A DNA stretch of 64,000 bases from JAUIET01 sp045106985 (GCA_045106985.1 JBGCFQ010000013.1:1-64000); one strand, 5' to 3'. Shown: positions 1-8,856, counted from the first letter of the stretch. Numbers and translations are program-made. The notes: a model not told the origin generated them from the letters alone.

Positions 1-32
1 GTCATCGTATCGAAAAGAAAAGGAGCAGAATA

Positions 33-827
33 TTGCAGCAGTATCTTGAGCTGATGCGCCTGGTGAAAGACCATGGTGTTGAGAAGCAGGATCGAACGGG
101 TACCGGCACACGCAGCGTATTTGGTCATCAAATGCGATTTAATTTGAGTGAGGGTTTTCCAGCAGTTACGACCAAAAAGCTTCATCTTAAGTCGATTATT
201 CACGAGCTGCTTTGGTTTCTTACTGGCGACACGAACATTCGTTATCTAAAGGAGCACGGCGTTAGTATCTGGGACGAGTGGGCAGATGATGCCGGCAACC
301 TAGGCCCGGTTTACGGCTCGCAGTGGCGCAGCTGGCCAACGGTTAACGGACAACATATCGATCAGATCAGTCAGTTGATAGAGCAAATCAAATCGAACCC
401 GGATTCGCGACGATTAATCGTAAGCGCCTGGAATGTTGCAGAAGTAGAAAACATGGCCCTGCCGCCCTGTCATTTATTATTTCAATTCTACGTGGCCAAT
501 GGGCGCCTCTCTTGTCAGCTTTATCAGCGCAGCGCCGATGTGTTTCTTGGTGTGCCCTTTAATATCGCGTCATATGCCTTGCTAACGATGATGGTTGCTC
601 AGGTGTGTGGTCTTGAGGCGGGTGATTTTGTGCACACGTTTGGCGACGCGCATTTGTATCTGAATCATCTTGATCAAGCAGAGCAACAACTGGCACGCCC
701 CCCCAAAACTTTACCGTCAATGACAATAAATCCTGATGTAAATGATATTTTTGAGTTTAGCTTTGCGGACTTTGAGTTGCAAAATTACAACCCTCATCCG
801 CACATCAGCGCACCGGTAGCGATATGA
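33..827 (+). CDS. thyA: Thymidylate synthase ThyA
   Basis: Converts dUMP to dTMP using 5,10-methylene-THF and releases dihydrofolate, which the next gene product recycles. The protein has 264 residues, the same as E. coli ThyA, and is colinear with it throughout. The catalytic Cys146 lies in the motif PPCHLLFQFY, the phosphate-binding DSRR motif is near residues 124-127, and the C-terminus is the family's PVAI. The start is TTG: AGGAG at 21-25 lies 7 nt upstream and the N-terminal MQQYLELM fits the family exactly, so no longer start is needed. The stop overlaps the folA start in an ATGA junction. Bases 1-32 hold only the ribosome-binding region; the upstream gene (lgt in many relatives) is outside the window. 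Confidence 0.97.
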   Translation: MQQYLELMRLVKDHGVEKQDRTGTGTRSVFGHQMRFNLSEGFPAVTTKKLHLKSIIHELLWFLTGDTNIRYLKEHGVSIWDEWADDAGNLGPVYGSQWRSWPTVNGQHIDQISQLIEQIKSNPDSRRLIVSAWNVAEVENMALPPCHLLFQFYVANGRLSCQLYQRSADVFLGVPFNIASYALLTMMVAQVCGLEAGDFVHTFGDAHLYLNHLDQAEQQLARPPKTLPSMTINPDVNDIFEFSFADFELQNYNPHPHISAPVAI

Positions 828-1378
828 GTAAAGGCCCCGACCTGGATGATGACAAGATGGCAGCAAGTCCGTTGATGTCACTCATTGTAGCGATGACCAG
901 GAACCGCTGCATCGGCAACGACAACAGTCTGATGTGGCATCTTCGTGCTGACTTGCAAAACTTCAAACGGGTCACATCTGGCAAGCCGGTCATTATGGGG
1001 CGCAAAACCTACGACTCTATTGGTCGCCCTTTGCCTGCGCGGTTTAACATTGTTGTCAGTCGTCAAACGGGCCTTCAGATAGCGGGCTGCGAAGTCGCTT
1101 CCAGTATTGCGCAGGCAAAAGCTTTAGCTATTCGTTGGTGTAAACAGCACGACGAAGATGAGTACTTTGTTCTCGGCGGCGCAGAAATTTACAATCAGTG
1201 TATGGCTGATATAGACCGCCTCTATGTGACATTGGTTGATGCAGAGATGTCTGGTGATGCCTGGTTTCCTGAATTTGACGAGTCTGAATGGCAGGAAACC
1301 AGTCGAATAGAGCATCAAAAAGACAAAGATAATGATTGGGATTTCAGCGTCTTAGAGTATCGAAGAAAAATAGCCTAG
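824..1378 (+). CDS. folA: Dihydrofolate reductase FolA
   Basis: Reduces dihydrofolate to tetrahydrofolate with NADPH, completing the thymidylate cycle begun by ThyA. DHFR homology starts at MSLIVAMTRNRCIG, followed by MWHLRADLQNFKR with the catalytic Asp, the GRKTYDSIGRPLP segment and the cofactor motif VLGGAEIY. From the ATG at 824 the protein has 184 residues, longer than the usual 160-170. In-frame ATGs at 857 and 875 would give 173 or 167 residues and are closer to the family start. The 824 ATG overlaps the thyA stop (ATGA) and suits translational coupling, so I keep it but the start is unsettled. The 3' end overlaps a small minus-strand ORF by a few bases. Confidence 0.95.
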   Translation: MSKGPDLDDDKMAASPLMSLIVAMTRNRCIGNDNSLMWHLRADLQNFKRVTSGKPVIMGRKTYDSIGRPLPARFNIVVSRQTGLQIAGCEVASSIAQAKALAIRWCKQHDEDEYFVLGGAEIYNQCMADIDRLYVTLVDAEMSGDAWFPEFDESEWQETSRIEHQKDKDNDWDFSVLEYRRKIA

Positions 1379-1509
1379 CCATCAATAGCGGGTAAACCGG
1401 CCTTTTTGCTTCCTTTCCGACCAATACGTCTTGCAAAAACGCGTAAACCATGAATGAAGGTGTGTTGCTTAAACGGCATTGCGTGTTCTGAAGGCGACAC
1501 TTGAATCAT
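1375..1509 (-). CDS. Possible 44-residue basic protein
   Basis: An ATG-to-TAG frame of 44 codons on the minus strand, convergent with folA and overlapping its last codons. GAGGA lies 7 nt upstream of the ATG, which is a good ribosome-binding site. The product begins MIQVSPSEHAMPFKQHTF, and its C-terminal half is Arg/Lys-rich (RVFARRIGRKGSKKAG), giving a strongly basic protein. It has no signal peptide, membrane segment or cysteine pair. I do not recognise a family and cannot assign a function. It is listed because the ribosome-binding site, the start and the fit to the gap agree; chance remains a real alternative for an ORF this short. Confidence 0.4.
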   Translation of the reverse strand: MIQVSPSEHAMPFKQHTFIHGLRVFARRIGRKGSKKAGLPAIDG

Positions 1510-1677
1510 TTGCAATTCCTCGTTGATTTATTTGGAAAATTGGTTTTAAAATGGGGTCAAGACATTGTGACTAGTGAAAGCGTTTTTAGAAGCGATTTGC
1601 CACTGCCGTATTAGCAATAGTCACAACAATAAATGCAATAAAGTATTACCTCCTCATCTAAAGGTGAAAACAAGTCC

Positions 1678-2457
1678 ATGAATATGCATCGAATGAAAGT
1701 CGTTGCCTGTGCCGTGTCCCTGCTCGGTGCGTTAATAGGCAATGCAACAAGCGCAGATACGTTGGGGTCAATTATGCAGGTTGGTCAAGCTAAGACCGCC
1801 GCTGCCCAGCAGTCACAAGCACGTATAGATAAGGTTTCCGATCAGACAAGCGATCTGCTGAGCCAGTATAAGACGGTCAACAAAGAAGTTGACGGTCTGA
1901 GGATCTACAACCAGCGGCTTGAAATTCAGATTGCCAACCAGTTGGCTCGTTTGGAGGAGCTGGAAGGTTCCATTGGCCAGGTAACTGTTATTCAACGGCA
2001 GATTACACCGCTGATTTTGCGGATGATTGACGGGTTGGAACAGTTCGTTTCTCTCGACATGCCGTTCAAGCCAGCCGAGCGCTCTAATCGAATTGCCTTT
2101 TTGCGGGCTAATGTCGATCGCTCTGATATTTCAGCGGCTGAGAAGTTTCGTCAGGTTTTGGAGGCTTACAAGATTGAAAATGAGTATGGTCGCAAAATAC
2201 AAACCTACTCGGGTGAAGTTGACTTGGATGGTTCAGGTACCGCCAGAAAGGTTGATCTGCTGCAAGTAGGGCGTATTGCGTTGCTAGCGCAAACAACAGA
2301 CAAAGAAGTAACGGCAGCATGGAGCGATGGCGCTTGGCAGGAGCTAGATAGCGGTAGTTACCGCAGTGCGGTTTCAAAAGGTATTCGTATTGCCAAGAAA
2401 CAAGCCGCGATTGACATAATGACCTTGCCGATTCCAGCTCCGGAGGCAGCACAATGA
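1678..2457 (+). CDS. DUF3450 family periplasmic protein of the TonB2 operon
   Basis: A 259-residue exported protein with an N-terminal signal peptide (cleavage probably after about residue 25, near ATSADTLG). A long coiled-coil region follows (about 35-100) rich in Gln, Glu and Arg. The mature part resembles DUF3450, a family found as the first gene of TonB2/TtpC operons in Vibrio and Shewanella relatives. Its biochemical role is unknown; a periplasmic partner of TtpC is an inference from position. The stop overlaps the ttpC start (ATGA at 2454-2457). A second ATG at 1684 is also possible. AAGG lies about 13 nt upstream of the first ATG. No convincing promoter or Fur-like box was seen in 1510-1677. 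Confidence 0.8.
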   Translation: MNMHRMKVVACAVSLLGALIGNATSADTLGSIMQVGQAKTAAAQQSQARIDKVSDQTSDLLSQYKTVNKEVDGLRIYNQRLEIQIANQLARLEELEGSIGQVTVIQRQITPLILRMIDGLEQFVSLDMPFKPAERSNRIAFLRANVDRSDISAAEKFRQVLEAYKIENEYGRKIQTYSGEVDLDGSGTARKVDLLQVGRIALLAQTTDKEVTAAWSDGAWQELDSGSYRSAVSKGIRIAKKQAAIDIMTLPIPAPEAAQ

Positions 2458-3827
2458 AAAATAAAATGAAACTACTCGGCGTCGCTATTGGCGCACTCGT
2501 GCTGGCCACTACAGGCACAGTGAACGCCCAGGACAAGCCGCGGTCTCTTGACCAATTGCTGCGTCTGGTTCAGCAGGGTAAAACTTCGGAAGCTCGTCAA
2601 AATGGCAAGCGTGAAGCAGAGTTTAAGCAGGCGAAAAATCGCCAAGCTGCATTGTTGAGCCAAGCTAAACAAACGCGAGTCAATGAAGAAAACCGCAGCA
2701 CACGCCTTGAGAGAAGCTTTGAAGAGAACGAAGTGTCAGTTGCCACTAAGCAAGCGGCGCTGAAGGAAAAGCTGGGTTCACTGACAGAGCTGTTTGGCCA
2801 TATCACATCAGCTTCTGGTGACTTGCGGGCCAATCTTGAAACGTCTCTAACAAGCGTTCAGTATCCTGGTAGAGAAGTATTTCTAGACGGACTGGTTGAG
2901 AAAATGAGTGGCAACGACAAGCTGCCAAGCATTGAAGAAATCGAAAGATTGTGGTTCGAGCTGCAACGTGAAGCTGTAGAAACGGGTCGAATAGTTAAGT
3001 TTTCTACCGAAGTGTCTAAGCCAAACGGCGACACAACAACCACCGATGTTGTTCGTGTTGGTAGCTTCAACATCGTTTCTTCTGATGGCCAGTATCTTAA
3101 GTTTGACAAAGGTACTCTAGAAGAGTTGCCTCGTCAGCCCGGCGAGTTCAATGGCGCAGCCGCTTCATTGGCAAGTGCAAGCACTGGTTTGCATGAATTT
3201 GGTGTTGACCCCACGGGCCCATCTGGTGGCTCTTATCTATCGGCTTTGATCGACAGTCCAACTATGGTTGAGCGTTGGCATCAAGGTGGCACGGTTGGTT
3301 ACATCATTACGGCAGTCGGTGCCTTTGCTCTGATAATTGCTATTTGGCGTCTAATCGTTCTGGCCACAGTGGGTGCAAAAGTAAGCTCACAAGTTAAGAG
3401 CTCGTCTCCCAACAAGAACAACCCTCTGGGTCGTGTATTGTCGGTGCAGCAAGAGAATCCATCTGCAAATGCCGAAACCTTGGAGCTGAAGCTTAATGAA
3501 GCTGTTCTGAAGGAAACTCCTGCATTGGAGAATTCGCTAACCTTATTGAAGATCATTGCAGCCGTCGCACCATTGCTCGGTTTGCTAGGTACCGTAACCG
3601 GTATGATTTTGACCTTCCAGGCGATAACGATCTTCGGAGCGGGTGATCCAAAGGCCATGGCCGGTGGTATCTCCAGCGCATTGGTAACAACGGTGTTAGG
3701 TCTCTGTGTAGCCATCCCAACACTGCTTCTGCATACAGTTGTTAATGGTCGATCTAAGAAGATCATGCACATTCTTGAGGAACAATCAGCCGGAATGATT
3801 GCTAAACAAGAAGAGGCAAATGGCTAA
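2454..3827 (+). CDS. ttpC: TtpC-type MotA/TolQ/ExbB proton-channel protein
   Basis: An ExbB-like protein of 457 residues with a long periplasmic N-terminal extension. A signal peptide (1-25, ending TGTVNA) is followed by a charged coiled-coil stretch (about 45-110) and a globular part up to about 270. Membrane segments lie near 281-305, 365-390 and 405-430. The last two carry the MotA/TolQ/ExbB signature LLGLLGTVTGM, followed by GGISSALVTTVLGL. This architecture is that of TtpC, the fourth subunit required by TonB2 systems of Vibrio, where it is thought to stabilise energy transfer from ExbB2/ExbD2 to TonB2. The gene is coupled at both ends: ATGA overlap with the DUF3450 gene and a one-base overlap (TAATG) with exbB2. 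Confidence 0.88.
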   Translation: MKNKMKLLGVAIGALVLATTGTVNAQDKPRSLDQLLRLVQQGKTSEARQNGKREAEFKQAKNRQAALLSQAKQTRVNEENRSTRLERSFEENEVSVATKQAALKEKLGSLTELFGHITSASGDLRANLETSLTSVQYPGREVFLDGLVEKMSGNDKLPSIEEIERLWFELQREAVETGRIVKFSTEVSKPNGDTTTTDVVRVGSFNIVSSDGQYLKFDKGTLEELPRQPGEFNGAAASLASASTGLHEFGVDPTGPSGGSYLSALIDSPTMVERWHQGGTVGYIITAVGAFALIIAIWRLIVLATVGAKVSSQVKSSSPNKNNPLGRVLSVQQENPSANAETLELKLNEAVLKETPALENSLTLLKIIAAVAPLLGLLGTVTGMILTFQAITIFGAGDPKAMAGGISSALVTTVLGLCVAIPTLLLHTVVNGRSKKIMHILEEQSAGMIAKQEEANG

Positions 3828-4360
3828 TGATTACCTTCCTCGAACTCGTTGGAGAGTTGCGCGGGTTCATGGATGCCGGCGGCAACGTGCTCTGGATAAT
3901 TGCGTTCGTCACTTTCATCATGTGGACAATCGCTTTCGAGCGGCTCTGGTACTTCAAAAGTGCGGGTGGTTTAAAAGGTGATGTAGCACGCGTAATGGGT
4001 GTTTGGGAGTCTCGTGCAGAGCGAAACTCCTGGAATGCTAAAAGTATTCGCGAAATGCTCATCTCAGAAACCTCCCTCAATATCAATGCGTCGATGGCGC
4101 TGTTGGGTACCTTGGTAAAACTTTGCCCCTTGCTTGGTCTGCTGGGAACAGTGACCGGAATGATCGAAGTGTTTAATGTGATGGCGGTAACCGGAGGTGG
4201 TGACGCCAAATCAATGGCTGGCGGTGTATCGAAAGCAACTATTCCTACCATGTCAGGTATGGTTGCTGCTATCTCTGGCCTATTTGCTAACAGCTATTTA
4301 ACACAGGTCGCTGACCGTGAAAAAGCACTGTTGGAAGACCACCTAACTATGGATCATTGA
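3827..4360 (+). CDS. exbB2: ExbB2 biopolymer transport proton channel
   Basis: A 177-residue inner-membrane protein of the short ExbB2 type. There are three predicted membrane segments: about 18-42 (NVLWIIAFVTFIMWTIAFE), about 98-122 (LGLLGTVTGMIEVFNVMAV) and about 137-160. The GLLGTVTGMI motif and the following GGVSKA segment are diagnostic of the ExbB/TolQ channel family. With ExbD2 it forms the proton channel that powers TonB2. It starts at the ATG overlapping the last base of ttpC and ends 1 nt before exbD2, so the three subunits are translated together. E. coli ExbB is longer (244 residues); the short form is normal for TonB2-type systems. Confidence 0.9.
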   Translation: MITFLELVGELRGFMDAGGNVLWIIAFVTFIMWTIAFERLWYFKSAGGLKGDVARVMGVWESRAERNSWNAKSIREMLISETSLNINASMALLGTLVKLCPLLGLLGTVTGMIEVFNVMAVTGGGDAKSMAGGVSKATIPTMSGMVAAISGLFANSYLTQVADREKALLEDHLTMDH

Positions 4361-4361
4361 T

Positions 4362-4754
4362 ATGGCGCGTAGAAAAGAAGATAACGATGGCGCAATCGAT
4401 CTGACACCCATGCTGGACGTAGTGTTCATCATGCTAATCTTTTTTATTGTAACGGCCTCGTTCGTTAAAGAAGCAGGGATTCAGATAATAAAGCCTGCAG
4501 GCGTCACTTCAGACCCACGTAACGCAAAAATCCTGATAGCAATCAGTGCTGATGACAAAGTGTGGATTGATAAATCACCGGTCGATAAGCGATCTGTACG
4601 CCTTCATATAGAACGCCTTCGCTCAGAAAACCCGAAAGGGGGCGTTGTATTACAAGCCGATCTAGGGGCAACTGCTGAAATGGTTGCACACGTTCTGGAC
4701 ATGGCGCGCGAAGCGGGTGCGACAGATGTTGCTTTGTCGACAGAGCGGCAGTAG
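4362..4754 (+). CDS. exbD2: ExbD2 proton channel subunit
   Basis: A 130-residue protein with a short cytoplasmic N-terminus, one membrane anchor (about 14-35, LTPMLDVVFIMLIFFIVT) and a periplasmic domain. Asp19 within the anchor corresponds to the single conserved membrane Asp of ExbD/TolR (Asp25 in E. coli ExbD) that carries protons. The periplasmic part has the family's V(V)LQAD segment followed by an alpha-helix. It partners ExbB2, encoded one base upstream, and TonB2, encoded 21 nt downstream. Confidence 0.93.
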   Translation: MARRKEDNDGAIDLTPMLDVVFIMLIFFIVTASFVKEAGIQIIKPAGVTSDPRNAKILIAISADDKVWIDKSPVDKRSVRLHIERLRSENPKGGVVLQADLGATAEMVAHVLDMAREAGATDVALSTERQ

Positions 4755-4775
4755 AGAGTAGAGGAAATACCTGTA

Positions 4776-5378
4776 ATGAGCGCAATAAGATTAGGTATCG
4801 GTCTGCCATTGGCAGCCCTGGTTACCTTTGCTTTGTTTATGTTAATGCATTCCCTGATCTTCATGGCAGATACGCCATTGGACGAATCAGGGGCGACGAA
4901 GCTGGCGGATATATTTATGCCAGAAACGGACATTGATGTGAATGTTAAGGAAGCAAAGCCAGACAAGCCAGAAGATCCGGAAGAGCCTCCGCCAGATTTG
5001 CCGCAGCCAGATTTTCAGGATTTTGATGTTCAAGCCACGGCTATGAATATGAGCACACCGGTGAACGCGGACATTAATGTAGACATGAATGGCGCAAGCG
5101 CGTCAGACGGTGAATATCTACCTATCGTAAAAGTTGCTCCGATCTATCCGAACAGAGCAGCAACACGTGGCATAGAGGGCTATTGCATCGTGTCATATAC
5201 AGTAACCACTACAGGTGCGACTCGAGATCCGATGATCACCGATTGTCCTAACTCAGTGTTTGCAAGTGCGTCGAAGAAGGCGTCGCTGAAGTTTAAGTAC
5301 AAGCCGAGAATTGTCGACGGTGTGCCAGTAGAAGTACCCGGTGTGCGTAACAAGTTTACTTACAACCTGGATAAATAA
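4776..5378 (+). CDS. tonB2: TonB2 energy-transducing protein
   Basis: A 200-residue TonB-family protein. The N-terminal anchor (about 6-28) is followed by a short acidic Pro-rich spacer (KPDKPEDPEEPPPDLPQP) and a C-terminal TonB domain (about 112-200). The domain begins PIVKVAPIYPNRAATRGIEG and contains the GYCIVSYTVTTTG beta-strand region. The spacer is far shorter than in E. coli TonB1, as is usual for TonB2. It probably drives TonB-dependent outer-membrane receptors, of which one is encoded at 45560-48025, although the pairing is unproven. AGAGGAAA upstream of the ATG is a good ribosome-binding site. Confidence 0.9.
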   Translation: MSAIRLGIGLPLAALVTFALFMLMHSLIFMADTPLDESGATKLADIFMPETDIDVNVKEAKPDKPEDPEEPPPDLPQPDFQDFDVQATAMNMSTPVNADINVDMNGASASDGEYLPIVKVAPIYPNRAATRGIEGYCIVSYTVTTTGATRDPMITDCPNSVFASASKKASLKFKYKPRIVDGVPVEVPGVRNKFTYNLDK

Positions 5379-5472
5379 AACCGGCCCCGTATGTTTTTAT
5401 ATTTCTGGCGGTTGAGCTCAACGAACGGACGAGGCAATGTGCAGCGTGTATAAAGAGAAAGAACAAAGACTA

Positions 5473-6831
5473 ATGAGTATTAGCAAAATAGCAGGGTTCG
5501 CACTGGCTACCTTTCTAGCCCTGCCTTTGATGATGTCATTACCAGGCACGAGCTTAGGTGTTGCGGTAGCGCAAGACGAAGAAAAGCCGCCGGAGAAAAC
5601 TCGAAAGACACAAGCCATTAGCGCCAAAGTGTATGAGAAACTTGCCAAGGCCCAAGAAGCTGCTGAGGCAAAGCAATACAATCAGGCTATTAGTATTCTG
5701 GATAGCTTGCGTAAAAGCATGGGTGACAAGCTAAAGGGCTATGATTCGGCCAGTGTATGGAACGTTTATGGATTCGTTTACTACTCTAAGGAGCAGTATC
5801 GAAAGGCGATTGATTCCTACAAGAAAGTTATCTCGGTAGAGGGTGAAATACCTGAAGCCTTAGAGGTTGGAACCAAGTACACAATCGCACAGCTTTACTT
5901 TGTTGTAGAAGATTACCAAGGCGCTATCCGTGCCATGAAAGAATGGTTCAAAGTAGCTAACAATCCAGGTCCAGACCCTTATGTTTTGCTCGGCCAGGCC
6001 TATTATCAAGTAAAAGACTACAACAATGCGTTGCGCCAAGTAGAGCAGGGCATGACGGTCGCGCGTAAGAGAGAGCAGTCCCCCAAAGAACATTGGTATC
6101 TATTGCTCCGAGTACTCTACTACGAGAAAAACGACTACAAGAAAACAACCAATGTACTTGAGCAATTGGTTCGCCGTTGGCCCAAACGCGAATACTGGGT
6201 GCAATTGGCCGGCATGTACGGTGAGTTGAAGCAAGAGAAGAAACAACTTGTAACGATGGAAACGGCTTACGTGCAAGATATGTTGCAACGTGAAGGCGAG
6301 CTTTTGAATATGGCTTATCTGTTTCTTGGTAGTGACATGCCGTATAAGGCTGCCAAAGTGGTAGAGAAAGGCCTGGCCGAAGAAAAGATCAAAGGTACGT
6401 CCAAAAACTATGAGTTGTTAGGGAATGCTTGGCGTCAAGCCCAGGAAACAAAGAAGGCGATTCCGGCATTAGAAACGGCTGCTTCAAGGTCTGAAAAAGG
6501 TGAGATATTCGCTCGCTTAGCTGGTTTGTATCTTGATAATGAGGAGTACGATAAGTCTATAGCAGCTGCTAAAAAGGCCCGCAGCAAGGGCGGCGTTAAA
6601 CGTAGAGACAATGTGTTGATGATTCAGGGAATGGCTGAGTTCAATGCAAATAAACTAAACTCTTCACTAAAGTCATTCGCAGCATGCGCAAAAGACAAGC
6701 GCAGCGAAAAAGTGTGCGGGCAATGGCGTAGTTATGTGCTTAAAGACCAGAGTCGCCGTAAGCAACTGGCAGATGATCTAAAAGCGCTTAAAGATGCACG
6801 CGACTCTAAACAGCAGGAAACAGCTAGTTAA
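5473..6831 (+). CDS. TPR protein of the TonB2 operon
   Basis: A periplasmic tetratricopeptide-repeat protein of 452 residues from the ATG at 5473. This start is preferred over the ATG at 5437 because it gives a clean signal peptide (KIAGFALATFLALPLMMS...AVAQ) at the N-terminus. Repeated helical pairs run through most of the mature protein, with TPR-like segments such as SVWNVYGFVYYSKEQYRKAI, PDPYVLLGQAYYQVKDYNNA and GEIFARLAGLYLDNEEYDKS. The C-terminus is lysine-rich. A TPR gene is the regular last member of TonB2/TtpC operons; a scaffolding role in the periplasm is inferred. The gene lies 94 nt after tonB2 and ends 41 nt before a strong terminator. Confidence 0.85.
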   Translation: MSISKIAGFALATFLALPLMMSLPGTSLGVAVAQDEEKPPEKTRKTQAISAKVYEKLAKAQEAAEAKQYNQAISILDSLRKSMGDKLKGYDSASVWNVYGFVYYSKEQYRKAIDSYKKVISVEGEIPEALEVGTKYTIAQLYFVVEDYQGAIRAMKEWFKVANNPGPDPYVLLGQAYYQVKDYNNALRQVEQGMTVARKREQSPKEHWYLLLRVLYYEKNDYKKTTNVLEQLVRRWPKREYWVQLAGMYGELKQEKKQLVTMETAYVQDMLQREGELLNMAYLFLGSDMPYKAAKVVEKGLAEEKIKGTSKNYELLGNAWRQAQETKKAIPALETAASRSEKGEIFARLAGLYLDNEEYDKSIAAAKKARSKGGVKRRDNVLMIQGMAEFNANKLNSSLKSFAACAKDKRSEKVCGQWRSYVLKDQSRRKQLADDLKALKDARDSKQQETAS

Positions 6832-6872
6832 GATTGGATCGATTTTAACAACGTTCCCACTGTTTCTAGCAT

Positions 6873-6903
6873 AAAAAAGGCCACTTTAAAGTGGCCTTTT
6901 TTT
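6873..6903. terminator. Bidirectional rho-independent terminator
   Basis: A perfect palindrome: six A, then GGCCACTTTAAAGTGGCC (6879-6896), then seven T. Because it has A and T tracts on both sides it can stop transcription from the TonB2 operon (plus) and from ilvD (minus), which converge here. Confidence 0.92.
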
Positions 6904-6963
6904 GTTTCCTATTTCTTCGCCCTTTTAACTAACTGCCATTTGAAGTCCGTGAGAACCCTCAGC

Positions 6964-8802
6964 CTACAGTTGCGATAGATCCCTCACTGCACCGGTATCG
7001 GCACTGGTTACTAGTTTGGCGTAGGCTTTCAAGGCAGGGCTCACTTTCCGTGGTCTGGCTTCAGCTGGCTGCCAAGGCTTATCGCTTTCTTCCATCGTTT
7101 TACGCCGTTCCTTAAGAACTTCGTCGCTAAGATCTACATTAATGCTTCGTTCGGGAATGTTTATCTTAATGATGTCGCCTTGTTCAACTAAAGCAATACT
7201 GCCCCCCGATGCCGCTTCTGGGGAGGCGTGCCCAATAGATAAGCCGGATGTTCCCCCGGAAAATCGACCATCGGTAAGTAGTGCGCATTGAGCGCCTAGG
7301 CCTTTTGATTTCAGATAGCTGGTTGGGTACAGCATTTCCTGCATACCTGGACCGCCCTTAGGACCTTCGTAACGAATAATGACTACATCACCTGGGCGTA
7401 CTCTGTCATTCAATATATCGTCTACGGCTGTGTCCTGACTTTCGCAAATATGAGCTGGGCCTTCAAAAATCCAGATACTCTCATCTACGCCTGCCGTTTT
7501 AACAACGCAGCCCGACTGTGCGATGTTGCCATACAGGATCGCCAGACCGCCTTCTGTGCTGTAGGCATTCTCCAAATTTCGTATACAACCTTCTGCGCGG
7601 TCAGCATCCAGGCTATCCCAACGAGTCGCTTGAGAAAAAGCCGTTTGCGTGGGTATTCCTCCTGGACCGGCTTGGTAGAAGCGGCGAACCTCTTCATCGT
7701 CTGTCTGCACGATGTCCCATTGCTTGAGAGCCGCTTTCATTGATGCTGAATGGATGGTCGGTAGATCAGAGTGCAATAGCCCGGCGCGATCTAGCTCCCC
7801 CAAAATACCCATGACACCGCCGGCGCGATGAACATCTTCCATATGATATTTGGGTGTGCTCGGCGCTACTTTGCACAGCTGAGGAATCTCTCTAGATAGG
7901 CGGTCTATATCCTTCATCGTGAAATCGAGTTCTGCTTCCTGAGCGGCAGCGAGTAAATGCAATATTGTATTGGTTGAGCCGCCCATGGCTATGTCGAGCA
8001 TCATGGCATTCTCGAATGCCTTAAACGACGCAATGTTTCTAGGTAAAACAGATTCGTCATCGCCCTGATAGCGTCGGGTGCAGAGGTCTACGATTATTCG
8101 CCCGGCTCGCAAAAAAAGTTCTTTACGGTCAGCGTGAGTTGCCAAGGTACTGCCATTTCCCGGGAGCGACAGCCCCAACGCTTCTGTCAGACAGTTCATT
8201 GAATTTGCAGTGAACATGCCAGAACAAGATCCACAGGTAGGACAAGCTGAGCGCTCGTATTCTTCTGCTTCTTCGTCGCTGCGAGAAGAATCAGCACCGA
8301 TAACCATCGCATCAATCAAATCGAGCTTGTTCTCTGACAGCGCTGTCTTTCCAGCTTCCATCGGCCCGCCGGATACAAACACGGTTGGAATATTTAAACG
8401 AAGTGCCGCGTTGAGCATTCCCGGCGTGATTTTATCGCAGTTTGAAATACAGACCAAAGCATCAGCACAATGGGCGTTTACCATGTATTCAACTGAATCT
8501 GCGATAATGTCGCGCGATGGCAGGCTGTAGAGCATGCCATCGTGTCCCATTGCAATACCATCATCAACCGCGATTGTGTTGAACTCTTTGGCTACCCCAC
8601 CGGCTGCTTCAATTTCACGAGCCACCATTTGACCTAAGTCTTTTAGATGTACGTGGCCTGGCACAAACTGCGTGAAGGAATTTGAAATAGCAATAATGGG
8701 CTTTTTGAAATCGTCATCTTTCATACCGGTTGCACGCCACAATGCGCGAGCGCCAGCCATATTGCGGCCATGAGTAGAAGTTTTGGAACGTAGGTCAGCC
8801 AT
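6964..8802 (-). CDS. ilvD: Dihydroxy-acid dehydratase IlvD
   Basis: Dehydrates 2,3-dihydroxy acids to 2-keto acids in valine, leucine and isoleucine synthesis; an Fe-S enzyme. The protein has 612 residues (E. coli 616). Cluster-ligand cysteines are visible in CISNCDKITPGML and in PTCGSCSGMFTANSMNC. The LPGNGSTLATHADR segment and the C-terminal LLTDGRFSGGTSGLSIGH motif are typical. It starts at the ATG whose complement is at 8800-8802 and lies 75 nt downstream of argA on the same strand, so it may be partly cotranscribed. The pathway partner ilvE is in the same window at 18362. Confidence 0.97.
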   Translation of the reverse strand: MADLRSKTSTHGRNMAGARALWRATGMKDDDFKKPIIAISNSFTQFVPGHVHLKDLGQMVAREIEAAGGVAKEFNTIAVDDGIAMGHDGMLYSLPSRDIIADSVEYMVNAHCADALVCISNCDKITPGMLNAALRLNIPTVFVSGGPMEAGKTALSENKLDLIDAMVIGADSSRSDEEAEEYERSACPTCGSCSGMFTANSMNCLTEALGLSLPGNGSTLATHADRKELFLRAGRIIVDLCTRRYQGDDESVLPRNIASFKAFENAMMLDIAMGGSTNTILHLLAAAQEAELDFTMKDIDRLSREIPQLCKVAPSTPKYHMEDVHRAGGVMGILGELDRAGLLHSDLPTIHSASMKAALKQWDIVQTDDEEVRRFYQAGPGGIPTQTAFSQATRWDSLDADRAEGCIRNLENAYSTEGGLAILYGNIAQSGCVVKTAGVDESIWIFEGPAHICESQDTAVDDILNDRVRPGDVVIIRYEGPKGGPGMQEMLYPTSYLKSKGLGAQCALLTDGRFSGGTSGLSIGHASPEAASGGSIALVEQGDIIKINIPERSINVDLSDEVLKERRKTMEESDKPWQPAEARPRKVSPALKAYAKLVTSADTGAVRDLSQL

Positions 8803-8856
8803 TAGTGTGTCCAGTTATACGTAATAATAGGTGCAAATCAGTTTCTTTTAGCGTGT

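Noticed and set aside
1510..1677. Fur box or iron-type operator upstream of the TonB2 operon
   Set aside because: No sequence close to the GATAAT-repeat consensus could be found; only AT-rich DNA.
2108..2536. 142-codon minus-strand frame opposite the DUF3450 and ttpC genes
   Set aside because: Antisense to two supported genes in a coupled operon; no ribosome-binding site or recognisable domain.
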